Shown here: positions 53,431 through 61,292 of the stretch, in pieces | Numbering within the stretch: position 1 is the stretch's first letter | Layout: the number at the start of each line of letters is the position of its first letter | Assembly: GCA_903862425.1 (NCBI GenBank) | Contig: CAIOYC010000009.1 | Location: 62,001 to 126,000, forward strand | DNA from: an uncultured Caulobacterales bacterium | Lineage (GTDB): Bacteria; Pseudomonadota; Alphaproteobacteria; Caulobacterales; Caulobacteraceae | Reading direction: 5' to 3' | DNA: 64,000 nt | Position numbers and translations under genes: made by a program | Notes under the pieces: model-generated | The model's database searches: none | Told to the model about the DNA's origin: nothing | Seen by the model: only the letters and a program-made list of their open reading frames with translations

Positions 53431-55422
53431 ATGAGCGATGACAAGCCGTTCCAGCATGCGCCGGACGCCCCGTGGATATTCCGCACCTATGCCGGTCACT
53501 CCACGGCCGAAAAGTCCAACGCCCTATACCGCTCCAATCTGGCGCGGGGACAGACCGGCCTTTCCATCGCCTTCGACCTGCCGACCCAGACCGGATACGA
53601 CCCCGACCACATCCTGGCGCGAGGCGAGGTGGGCAAGGTGGGCGTGCCCGTCAGCCACATAGGCGACATGCGCGCCTTGTTCGACGGCATCCCGCTCGAC
53701 CGCATGAACACCTCCATGACCATCAACGCGCCGGCGGCGTGGTTGCTGGCCCTGTACGTGGCGCTGGCGGAGGAGCAGGGGGTGGATCGCAAGGTGCTGC
53801 AGGGCACCACACAGAACGACCTGATTAAGGAGTATCTGTCGCGCGGCACCTATATCTATCCGCCCGCGCCCTCGCTCAGGCTGATCTCCGACATGGTGGC
53901 CTGGTGCTATCGGGAGACGCCGAAGTTCAACCCGATGAACGTCTGCTCCTACCATCTGCAGGAAGCGGGCGCGACGCCGGAGCAGGAGCTGGCCTATGCC
54001 CTGGCCACGGCCATCAGCGTGCTCGACGCCGTGAAGGCGGGTGGGCAGGTTCCGGACGAGGATTTCGCCACCGTCGCTTCGCGCATCTCCTTCTTCGTCA
54101 ACGCCGGGGTGCGGTTCGTGACCGAGCTTTGCAAGATGCGGGCGTTCACCGAGCTGTGGGACGAAATCCTGGAGCACCGCTACGGGGTCAAGGACGCCAA
54201 ACATCGCCGCTTCCGCTATGGGGTGCAGGTCAACTCCCTCGGCCTCACCGAGCCGCAGCCGGAGAACAACGTCTATCGCATCCTGATCGAGATGCTGGCG
54301 GTGACCCTGTCCAAGACGGCCCGCGCCCGCGCCGTGCAACTGCCGGCCTGGAACGAGGCGCTGGGCCTGCCGCGTCCGTGGGACCAGCAGTGGTCGCTTC
54401 GCATGCAGCAGGTGCTGGCCTATGAAACCGATCTTCTGGAATACGAGGACCTGTTCGACGGCTCCAAGGTGGTGGAGGGCAAGGTGGCCGAGCTGAAGGC
54501 CCGCGCCATGGATCTGCTCGGTCAGGTGGACGCCATGGGCGGGGCCGCCGCCGCCATCGAGTGGATGAAAACCTCGCTGGTGGGCGCCAATGCGGGCCGC
54601 GTGCGCTCCATCGAGACCGGCGACTTGACCGTGGTCGGGGTCAACAAATGGACCGACTCCGAGGTCTCGCCGCTCTCGGCGGGGGAGGGGATGATCGAGA
54701 CCGTCGACCCGCGTCTCGAAGCCGGCACCGTGCAGCGACTGAAAACCTGGAAGGCCGAGCGCGATGCCGGCGCGGTCGAGGCCGCCCTGACCGCGCTTGC
54801 CGAGGCGGCGCGTTCCGGCGCCAACATCATGCCGCCCTCCATCGCGGCGGCCAAGGCGGGCGTCACCACCGGCGAGTGGGCAGATACGCTGCGCGCCGTG
54901 TTCGGCGAGTATCGTGGTCCGACCGGCGTCGGCATGGTGGTGCTGACCGGCGCCTCGGACGATCTCGACGATGTGCGGGCGGCGGTGGACCAGGTGTCCG
55001 ATGCGCTGGGCCGCCGGCTCACCTTCCTGGTCGGAAAGCCGGGGCTGGATGGTCACTCCAACGGGGCCGAGCAGATCGCCACCCGCGCCCGCGCCGTTGG
55101 TATGGAGGCCATCTATGACGGCATCCGCTCCACCCCGGCGGAGATCGTCGCCCGGGCGCGCGAGACCAGGGCCCATGTGATCGGCCTGTCGATCCTGTCC
55201 GGCTCCCACCTCGACCTCGTGCAGGAGGTCGTGCGCCTGCTCCGCGCCGAGGGGCTGGATCATATCCCCGTTGTGGTCGGCGGCATCGTGCCTCCGGACG
55301 ACGCGCTCGTGCTGAAGCAGATGGGCGTGAAGCGGGTCTATACGCCCAAGGACTTCCAACTCACCGGCATCATGGCCGACATCGTCAAGGTGGCCGAAGC
55401 GGCGGGGCTGCAGACCGCATAG
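53431..55422 (+). CDS. ecm: Ethylmalonyl-CoA mutase (B12-dependent)
   Basis: 663-residue adenosylcobalamin-dependent mutase that converts ethylmalonyl-CoA to methylsuccinyl-CoA, the step after Ccr. The N-terminal barrel has GLSIAFDLPTQTGYDPDH and MTINAPAAWLLALYVALAEEQG; the C-terminal B12 domain carries the cobalt-ligand histidine in GLDGHSNGAEQ, then GLSILSGSHLDLV and GGIVPPDDA. The ATG at 53431 has GGGAG upstream; a much longer upstream frame (from 52912) is antisense to ccr. Position beside ccr separates it from methylmalonyl-CoA mutase. Confidence 0.96.
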   Translation: MSDDKPFQHAPDAPWIFRTYAGHSTAEKSNALYRSNLARGQTGLSIAFDLPTQTGYDPDHILARGEVGKVGVPVSHIGDMRALFDGIPLDRMNTSMTINAPAAWLLALYVALAEEQGVDRKVLQGTTQNDLIKEYLSRGTYIYPPAPSLRLISDMVAWCYRETPKFNPMNVCSYHLQEAGATPEQELAYALATAISVLDAVKAGGQVPDEDFATVASRISFFVNAGVRFVTELCKMRAFTELWDEILEHRYGVKDAKHRRFRYGVQVNSLGLTEPQPENNVYRILIEMLAVTLSKTARARAVQLPAWNEALGLPRPWDQQWSLRMQQVLAYETDLLEYEDLFDGSKVVEGKVAELKARAMDLLGQVDAMGGAAAAIEWMKTSLVGANAGRVRSIETGDLTVVGVNKWTDSEVSPLSAGEGMIETVDPRLEAGTVQRLKTWKAERDAGAVEAALTALAEAARSGANIMPPSIAAAKAGVTTGEWADTLRAVFGEYRGPTGVGMVVLTGASDDLDDVRAAVDQVSDALGRRLTFLVGKPGLDGHSNGAEQIATRARAVGMEAIYDGIRSTPAEIVARARETRAHVIGLSILSGSHLDLVQEVVRLLRAEGLDHIPVVVGGIVPPDDALVLKQMGVKRVYTPKDFQLTGIMADIVKVAEAAGLQTA

Positions 55423-55481
55423 CGGCCTCCCTGGCATGGCCGTTGCGTACCTCGGCTTCAGCCATCCCGGAGCGATCCAAA

Positions 55482-55721
55482 ATGAGCCCGAACCGCAATC
55501 TTCCCGCCCTGATTCCCGGCCAGGCGCAGCGCACCGAAAGCCCCAAAGCGCGCGCTACGGCCTTCGATGCCCAGGTGAGCGGTCAGACCGTCCAGCGCCG
55601 CGGCCTGCGCGGCGGCCAGCCGGTACTGAACGCCGCCCGCGCCGCCTATCTCGACGCCGAGTGGCGTGGCCACGACGACCGGCGCCTGCCCACCGGGACG
55701 TTGCGCGCGGTGGCTGTCTAG
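55482..55721 (+). CDS. Small basic hypothetical protein
   Basis: 79-residue frame: SPNRNLPALIPGQAQRTESP, then RAAYLDAEWRGHDDRRLPTGTLRAVAV at the end. GGAG lies ten bases before the ATG and it is 59 bases after ecm on the same strand. Basic, with an amphipathic RAAYLDAEWRG helix. No family recognised. Coding potential looks reasonable but unproven. Confidence 0.5.
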   Translation: MSPNRNLPALIPGQAQRTESPKARATAFDAQVSGQTVQRRGLRGGQPVLNAARAAYLDAEWRGHDDRRLPTGTLRAVAV

Positions 55722-55771
55722 CCCTCGTTGGCCCGACTTTTGCAGGGGCGTGGCGCGTTTCGGAGCCCGCT

Positions 55772-55837
55772 ATGTCCGCACTCTTCCGCATTCTCGACGT
55801 CGCCGTCGTCGCCCTGATCTTCACCGCCCTGACCTGA
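55772..55837 (+). CDS. Possible 21-residue membrane peptide
   Basis: ATG frame encoding SALFRILDVAVVALIFTALT after the first Met, preceded by GGAG six bases upstream. One predicted membrane helix. Short and may be chance, but the ribosome-binding site and hydrophobic pattern are good. Confidence 0.3.
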   Translation: MSALFRILDVAVVALIFTALT

Positions 55838-55942
55838 AGCGGAGCCGTTTCGCTCACGGCAAATTCGGTTGACCGCCCAGAGTCTGCCGGGCACATCCCA
55901 TTCGCCCCTCGCGTTTTGAGAGGCGACGAGGAGATTTGGACG

Positions 55943-56146
55943 ATGTCCAACGGTACGGTTAAGTGGTTCAACACCACCAAGGGTTTTGGTTTTATCCAGC
56001 CTGAAGACGGCGGCGCGGACGTTTTCGTGCACGTCTCGGCGGTTGAGAAAGCGGGCCTGCGCGGCCTCAACGAAGGCCAGCGCGTGGCCTATGAGGTTCA
56101 AAACGAGCGCGGCAAGGCCGCGGCGGTTAACCTGCGGGCCCTCTAG
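55943..56146 (+). CDS. Cold-shock domain protein (CspA family)
   Basis: 67-residue single cold-shock domain, an RNA/ssDNA chaperone. RNP1 KGFGFIQ and RNP2 VFVHVS are intact ([35 protein letters not shown]). GAGGAG precedes the ATG. Followed by a hairpin terminator. Confidence 0.95.
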   Translation: MSNGTVKWFNTTKGFGFIQPEDGGADVFVHVSAVEKAGLRGLNEGQRVAYEVQNERGKAAAVNLRAL

Positions 56147-56172
56147 TCACAGGGACCAGCGCCGGATTTGGC

Positions 56173-56204
56173 GGGCGTCGGTGAACCTCACCGGCGCTCG
56201 TTTT
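56173..56204 (+). terminator. Terminator after the cold-shock gene
   Basis: 12-bp stem with two G-U pairs (56173-56184 with 56188-56199), 3-base loop ACC, then GTTTT. Confidence 0.7.
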
Positions 56205-56206
56205 CG

Positions 56207-57124
56207 TCAGGCCGCCTGCGCCGTCGGCAGGCGCGGCTTTCGCGCCGCCAGTTGGGCAATCGCGACCCCGGCTAGGGCGAGTGCGGCGGCGGCGGCTTGC
56301 AGCGGTGTCATCGCCTCGCCGAAGATCAGCCAGCCGAGTAGGGCGGCCACCACGGGCTGGACCAGCACCACCACGGCCGCCAGCGCCGTCGACAGCCGTC
56401 CAAGCGCCCAGGCGATGGAGCTTTGGCCGATTACATGGGTCAGGCCGAGCGCGGCCAGGGCCAGCCACCCGCCGGTTGAGGCGGGCGTTAATGGTTCGTG
56501 CAGCAGCACGGCGACGAGGAGCAGGATCGGCAGGCCTGGCAGGGTCGTACCGAGCATCACAGCCGTAGTGGAGAAGCGCGCCCGCACCTGACGGACAACC
56601 AGGAAGTAGCCAGCGTACCAGACGGCGGTCATCACCGAGAGCATGTCGCCGAGATAGGAAGGCGCGCGCCCTCCCACCCCGGCCTTGAACACCGCCATGC
56701 CAACCGCACCCAGCACGGCGATGGCCATGCCGAGGAGGAAGATGGGCAGCGGCCGCTCCTTCAGCACCAGCCAGGCGAAGGTGGTGACGATGATCGGAGT
56801 CAGGTTCGACAGTACCGTCGCGTTGGCCACCGAGGTGAAGTGCAGACCGTAGTGCCAGAAGCCGAGGTCGGCCGCGAAAAAGGCCGCGCACAGCCAGATC
56901 ATCGGCGTCTTTAGCGCGGCGAGGGCGTCGCTCGAAGCGCCGGGTCGTCCCACCGCCAGCAGCAGCCAGGGCAGGGCGAAGGCCAGCCGCCAGAAGCCCG
57001 TCGCCGCCGGTCCTGTATGGCCAAGCCGCACGAAGATGGGCGACCAGCCTATGGTGCAGGCGCCGAGGATCAGCACGAGCAATGCGCGGCTGTCGGGCGC
57101 CTTGGCGATTGGCGCGGACGTCAT
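56207..57124 (-). CDS. EamA/DMT-family transporter
   Basis: 305-residue inner-membrane protein with ten hydrophobic segments in two EamA repeats (SRALLVLILGACTIGWSPIFVRLG begins the first in two parts; AVWYAGYFLVVRQVRARFS starts the second). The repeat end PVVAALLGWLIFGEAMTPLQ is the family signature. It probably exports amino acids or metabolites. Downstream of, and in line with, the MFS gene at 57137 (12-base gap). Confidence 0.9.
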   Translation of the reverse strand: MTSAPIAKAPDSRALLVLILGACTIGWSPIFVRLGHTGPAATGFWRLAFALPWLLLAVGRPGASSDALAALKTPMIWLCAAFFAADLGFWHYGLHFTSVANATVLSNLTPIIVTTFAWLVLKERPLPIFLLGMAIAVLGAVGMAVFKAGVGGRAPSYLGDMLSVMTAVWYAGYFLVVRQVRARFSTTAVMLGTTLPGLPILLLVAVLLHEPLTPASTGGWLALAALGLTHVIGQSSIAWALGRLSTALAAVVVLVQPVVAALLGWLIFGEAMTPLQAAAAALALAGVAIAQLAARKPRLPTAQAA

Positions 57125-57136
57125 GCGGCCTGAACC

Positions 57137-58729
57137 CTAGACAACCACGTTCTTGCGCAGCGCCTTGGTCAGGCCGATGCAGCCGAGGAAGTAGTGCAGC
57201 GAGGCCCAGGCGTAGAAGCAGAGGCTGAGCAGCACGCCCTGCTGGCTGCCCCAAGAGAGCGCGCCCTTGCAGGCCATCGCCGCCGCCTTGCCCGCTGCCG
57301 CCGGGGCCCTGCCGCCAGGGCAGGCTTGGGCGAATCCGGTCGCAGGGGCGGGCAGAAGGGTCGGTTTGGCGCCGGCGACCATGTCGATCAGTCCGGTGAC
57401 GATATGCACATAGGACATCAGCGTCTCGCCGGTCGCATGCATCAGGGCGCCGCCAAGCGCCGGCCAGACGCTGAGCGCGCCCGGATGCGCATAGCCGTAG
57501 GCAGCGTAATAGTCGACCAAGGTCCCGGTGAAGGTCGGGCCGCCGCCGAGCGCGATAAAGTTCAGGAAGAAGAACAGCAGGGCCGTGGCCGTGGCCCGCC
57601 GATGCGTCGGCACCGCGTTCTGCGCCACGGCGAAGGTCGGGGCTAGGTAGGTGTAGTGGAAGATGCCGGGGATCAGCAGGATCAGAAAGGTCAGCTGCCA
57701 GCTTGGCCGCGTATAGGCGAGCAGGTAGATCGGCAGGGCGATCAACAGACCGATGGCCGGGGTGAGCGAATACCAAACCGGCGAGCGCCTGGAGAGGCGG
57801 TCGGTGAGGAAGCCGCCCGCCAGCGTGCCGATGCCCGAAGAGAAACCGCCGATCAGCCCCACAAGCAGGCCGGTGAGACCGAGGCTGAGCGGAAAGGTGG
57901 TGTAGATGTACTGCGGCACGAACGCGCCCGAGCCGTAGGAGCCGAACGAGGCGATGGTGACGCCGAGCGCCATGTTGGCCACCGGCCATTGCAGGAACAG
58001 GGCTTTCAGAACCGCGCCGATCTCACTGATTTCGGTCAGGAAGGTGACCTTGGGTCGAACCACCACGGGCGGTTCGACCGCGCCGGGTACGGCGGCGGCG
58101 ACCAAGGCGTCCGCGTGGCCGCGGGGCGGCTCTTTCACGGTCAGCCAGACAACGATGGCCAGAAGGATGCCGGGCAGGCCAACCACGAAGAAGGCGGCGC
58201 GCCAGCCGAACCAGTCGGCCAGATAGCCGCCGATGGCGGCCCCGAACATGGTCCCGAGCGGAATACCGAAGGAGTAGATGGACAGGGCGCTGGCCCGCTT
58301 CTTCGGCTCGTAATAGTCCGAGATGAGCGAGTGGGACGGGGGAGAACAGCCCGCCTCGCCGATGCCGACGCCGAAGCGGTAGAGCGCCATCGTGCCGAAA
58401 TTGCTCGCCGTGCCGCAGAGCGCCGTGAAGCCTGACCAGACGATGAGGGCCAGGGCGATGATGCCCGTCCGCTTCACCCGCTCGGCGATGCGCGCGATGG
58501 GGATGCCGAGGATGGTATAGGTGAGGGCGAAATAGAGCCCGCCGAGAATGCCCATCTGGGCGCTCGACAGATGCAGGTCCTCGCGGATCTTGATACCGAT
58601 GGTGGCCAGGATCGTGCGGTCGACGAAGTTGAGCGTATAGGCCAGCAGCAGCAGGCTGAGCACATAACCCCGGTAGCGGTCGGTGAAATGCGGCCGGGCC
58701 GCCGCGGTGGCCATCGTCACCTCAGCCAT
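57137..58729 (-). CDS. MFS transporter (spinster-like)
   Basis: 530-residue major-facilitator protein with 12 membrane helices and an inserted loop. It starts RGYVLSLLLLAYTLNFVDRTI; the loop signature RxxxG-like SRRSPVWY and GEAGCSPPSHSLISDYYEP are typical of the spinster-type group common in alphaproteobacteria. The C-terminus is extended by about 60 residues. Start at 58729 with a GGGGGAA site. In line with the EamA gene. Substrate unknown. Confidence 0.9.
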   Translation of the reverse strand: MAEVTMATAAARPHFTDRYRGYVLSLLLLAYTLNFVDRTILATIGIKIREDLHLSSAQMGILGGLYFALTYTILGIPIARIAERVKRTGIIALALIVWSGFTALCGTASNFGTMALYRFGVGIGEAGCSPPSHSLISDYYEPKKRASALSIYSFGIPLGTMFGAAIGGYLADWFGWRAAFFVVGLPGILLAIVVWLTVKEPPRGHADALVAAAVPGAVEPPVVVRPKVTFLTEISEIGAVLKALFLQWPVANMALGVTIASFGSYGSGAFVPQYIYTTFPLSLGLTGLLVGLIGGFSSGIGTLAGGFLTDRLSRRSPVWYSLTPAIGLLIALPIYLLAYTRPSWQLTFLILLIPGIFHYTYLAPTFAVAQNAVPTHRRATATALLFFFLNFIALGGGPTFTGTLVDYYAAYGYAHPGALSVWPALGGALMHATGETLMSYVHIVTGLIDMVAGAKPTLLPAPATGFAQACPGGRAPAAAGKAAAMACKGALSWGSQQGVLLSLCFYAWASLHYFLGCIGLTKALRKNVVV

Positions 58730-58837
58730 TGAACCATTCCCCCCGCATACCGCTTGTTCTGTGTGTTGGCCGACTGTAGCGGCCATGTGCGGGCGGCGCC
58801 ATATGGCCGCCGGGTTGATTTTGCAGGCCAAGGCCTG

Positions 58838-59473
58838 ATGGAGGATCGAGTGGAGCTTCTGATCGGCGACAAGCGGTATTCGAGCTGGTCCCTGCGGCCA
58901 TGGCTGGTGCTGAAGCATGTGGATGCACCTTTCACCGAAACCCTGATCCGGCTGCGTCGCCCCGAAACGCGCGACGACATCCTCGCCGCCGGATCGCCCA
59001 CCGGCCAGATCCCGGTGCTGAAGGACGGCGAGGCGGTGATCTACGACAGTCTGGCGATCTGCGAGTATCTGGCTGAGATCTTCCCTGACGCCGGTCTATG
59101 GCCAGCGGACGCCCTGGCGCGGGCGGCGGCGCGGTCGGCGACGGCGGAGATGCACGCTGGTTTTCATTCCCTGCGCGGGGAATGCTCCATGGATCTCAAG
59201 CTGAATGAGACCGTGACTCTGTCGGAAGCCACCCATGTGGACATCCGCCGCATCGTCGAACTGTGGTCGGGGCTGCGCGAAAGGTTCGGTCAAAATGGCC
59301 CCTTCCTGTTCGGAGCCTGGACCATCGCCGACGCCTTCTACACGCCGGTCGCCACCCGCTTTCGCAGCTACGGCGTCAAGCTCTCCGATTTCGGCGACCG
59401 CGGCCCGGCCGGCGCCTACACCGAAGCCCTGCTGGAAACACCGGAGTTCAAGGCCTGGGAGGCGGAGGCTTAA
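58838..59473 (+). CDS. Glutathione S-transferase family protein
   Basis: 211-residue cytosolic GST. The N-terminal thioredoxin-like domain (YSSWSLRPWLVLKH near residue 12; the catalytic serine region), the cis-proline ...GQIPVLKDGEAVIYDSLAICEYLAE glutathione-binding pattern (two parts) and the C-terminal helical domain (FLFGAWTIADAFYTPVATRF) are all visible. Start at 58838 is the best ATG, with a weak AAGG upstream. Physiological role unknown. Confidence 0.92.
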   Translation: MEDRVELLIGDKRYSSWSLRPWLVLKHVDAPFTETLIRLRRPETRDDILAAGSPTGQIPVLKDGEAVIYDSLAICEYLAEIFPDAGLWPADALARAAARSATAEMHAGFHSLRGECSMDLKLNETVTLSEATHVDIRRIVELWSGLRERFGQNGPFLFGAWTIADAFYTPVATRFRSYGVKLSDFGDRGPAGAYTEALLETPEFKAWEAEA

Positions 59474-59525
59474 GCCTCCGCGCTCGCGCTTCCGGACGGG
59501 GCGCCTAAACCTCACAGCCGGAGGG

Positions 59526-60569
59526 TCAGCCGACCATCGCCCAATCCACTGGCTCGCCGCGGTTCAGGTTTCTCGCGGCGGTCTTGCCGAGGATTTCGGG
59601 CAAACGTTTGGGCTCCAGGCCAAAGCCGGGTCGAATGGAGCGTATGTCGGCGGAGGTGAGCACCGCGCCTGCAGCCACGTCGCGCACCACATAGAGAGAG
59701 CGGCGGAACTGGCGGTTGCCGCTCTCTACCTCGCCGCGGTGCAGAACCGGCTCGCCAAGGGACTCCCAGGCGTTTCGACAGTCCTCCACCAGTTGCTTCA
59801 GTTCGGCAGGCTCCAGGCTGAAGGCGCTGTCGGGGCCGCCGTCGGCGCGGGCGAGGGTAAAGTGCTTTTCGATGATGCAGGCGCCGAGCGCCACCGCCGC
59901 CACGGCCGCCGCTGTGCCGGGGGTGTGATCCGACAGCCCCACCGGGCAACCGAAACGGGCTTCCAGCATGGGGATGGCGCGCAGGTTGGCGTCGGCGAAA
60001 CGGGCCGGATAGGCGGAGACGCAGTGGAGCAGGGCGGTGCGGTTCGGACCGCCGGCGGCGTCCAGGGCCTCTTCGATCTCGGACTCCGTTGTCATGCCGG
60101 TGGAGACGATCAGCGGCTTGCCCGAGCGCGCGGCGCGGCGGATCAGCGGCAGGTCGATGGCCTCGAACGAAGCGATCTTGAAGGCGGGGGCGTCCAGGCT
60201 CTCCAGCAGGCCGATGGCGGTGTCGTCGAAGGGGGAGGAGAAGACGATCAGGCCGTGCGCGCGGGCGTGGGCGAACAGGGCGCCGTGCCACTCATACGGC
60301 GTCTGCGCCTCGGCATAGAGGTCATGCAGGGTGCGGCCATGCCAGAGGCCGCCTTCGAGGCGGAAGCCAGGACCGTCATGGTCGATTGTGATCGTGTCCG
60401 GGGTGTAGGTCTGAAGCTTGATCGCCTCGGCCCCCGCCTCGGCGGCGGCGTCGATCAGGGCGAGCGCCCGCTCGAGGCTGGCGTTATGGTTCCCCGACAG
60501 CTCGGCGATGACCAGGGGTGGATGCTCTTTGCCGATCTTGCGACCGGCGATGGCGAAGGGCGCGACCAT
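59526..60569 (-). CDS. pseI: Pseudaminic acid synthase
   Basis: 347-residue NeuB-family enzyme joining phosphoenolpyruvate and a 6-deoxy-AltdiNAc sugar to form pseudaminic acid. Barrel motifs: VIAELSGNHNASLERAL, EAIKLQTYTPDTITID, FSSPFDDTAIGLLE, VGLSDHTPGT, IIEKHFTLARADGGPDSAFS; a SAF (antifreeze-like) domain closes the protein (RRSLYVVRDVAAGAVLT). ATG 60569 with AGGA upstream. Pseudaminic acid decorates flagellin in Caulobacter and is needed for flagella. Divergent from the pseH-like gene. Confidence 0.95.
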   Translation of the reverse strand: MVAPFAIAGRKIGKEHPPLVIAELSGNHNASLERALALIDAAAEAGAEAIKLQTYTPDTITIDHDGPGFRLEGGLWHGRTLHDLYAEAQTPYEWHGALFAHARAHGLIVFSSPFDDTAIGLLESLDAPAFKIASFEAIDLPLIRRAARSGKPLIVSTGMTTESEIEEALDAAGGPNRTALLHCVSAYPARFADANLRAIPMLEARFGCPVGLSDHTPGTAAAVAAVALGACIIEKHFTLARADGGPDSAFSLEPAELKQLVEDCRNAWESLGEPVLHRGEVESGNRQFRRSLYVVRDVAAGAVLTSADIRSIRPGFGLEPKRLPEILGKTAARNLNRGEPVDWAMVG

Positions 60570-60671
60570 CACGATCCTTTCACCGAATTCAGAAGTGGAC
60601 GGTGGAAGACTCGGCCCTTTTGGTTAACACTTTATCGCCGTCTCCCGCCCCACCTCTTGTACCGGCGTCTC

Positions 60672-61244
60672 ATGATCGACCTTCGCGACATCGAGGAAGC
60701 CGACCTCGATCACCTGTACCGATGGCGCAACGAGCCGGAGGTGGATCGCTGGATGTACAGCGACCCGCCCACCTTCGAAGCGCACGAGACCTGGTTCGAT
60801 GCTTTCCTGCGCGATCCGGACCGCAAGGGCTGGATCATCACGCTGGAGGGGCGCCCCTGCGGTTCGCTGACCCTTACGGGCTTGACCAGTCCGCAAAGGC
60901 GGGCGCGGTGGGACTGGTATATCGGCGACGCGGAAGCGCGGGGGCGCGGGGCGGGACGGGCGGCCCAGGCCTTGGGTCTGGAGATCGCGTTCGGCGAATA
61001 CAGCCTGCAACGCGTCTGGGCCGAGGTGCTGGCGGGTAACGAGGTGGCGCTTCGGGCGCAGGCGGCGGCGGGTTTCCGGCGCGAGGGCTATCTGCGCTGT
61101 CATGCCTACAAGCACGGCGAGTTCCGCGACGTGGCGCTGCTGGCCATCCTGGCTTCGGAATGGGCGGAGCGGCGCGAGGCGGTGATGTCCGATCTGCGCA
61201 AGTCGAAACTGATCGCCGGCGGCCCAGCCGTTAAGGTGGCGTAA
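60672..61244 (+). CDS. pseH: GNAT acetyltransferase, PseH/FlmH-like
   Basis: 190-residue GNAT enzyme. Opens with LRDIEEADLDHLYRWRNEPEV; ARWDWYIGDAEARGRGAGRAA holds the acetyl-CoA loop; VLAGNEVALRAQAAAGFRREG is the C-terminal motif. In the pseudaminic acid pathway PseH acetylates the 4-amino sugar; the position next to pseI supports this. It ends 48 bases before the FlaEY-like gene. The start ATG 60672 has only a weak ribosome-binding site. Confidence 0.85.
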   Translation: MIDLRDIEEADLDHLYRWRNEPEVDRWMYSDPPTFEAHETWFDAFLRDPDRKGWIITLEGRPCGSLTLTGLTSPQRRARWDWYIGDAEARGRGAGRAAQALGLEIAFGEYSLQRVWAEVLAGNEVALRAQAAAGFRREGYLRCHAYKHGEFRDVALLAILASEWAERREAVMSDLRKSKLIAGGPAVKVA

Positions 61245-61245
61245 A
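61231..61245 (+). promoter_or_regulatory. Possible CtrA-like site (TTAA-N7-TAAA)
   Basis: TTAA GGTGGCG TAAA lies across the end of the pseH-like gene, 47 bases before the FlaEY-like start. One mismatch to the CtrA consensus TTAA-N7-TTAA. Weak; position is suggestive only. Confidence 0.25.
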
Positions 61246-61292
61246 AGACCTTCGGCGCATTCTCGCCGCCGCAAGCGTGCAAGGCGGTGGAC

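Noticed and set aside
53524-55437. 637-codon minus-strand frame
   Set aside because: Antisense to ecm, whose plus-strand product has all B12-mutase motifs; the frame is a high-GC shadow.
56127-57989. 620-codon minus-strand frame
   Set aside because: Same-strand shifted reading over the EamA and MFS genes; composition rich in R, P, G and H without motifs.
59235-60671. Upstream extension of the pseH-like frame
   Set aside because: Runs through the GST gene and antisense to pseI; the natural start is ATG 60672.
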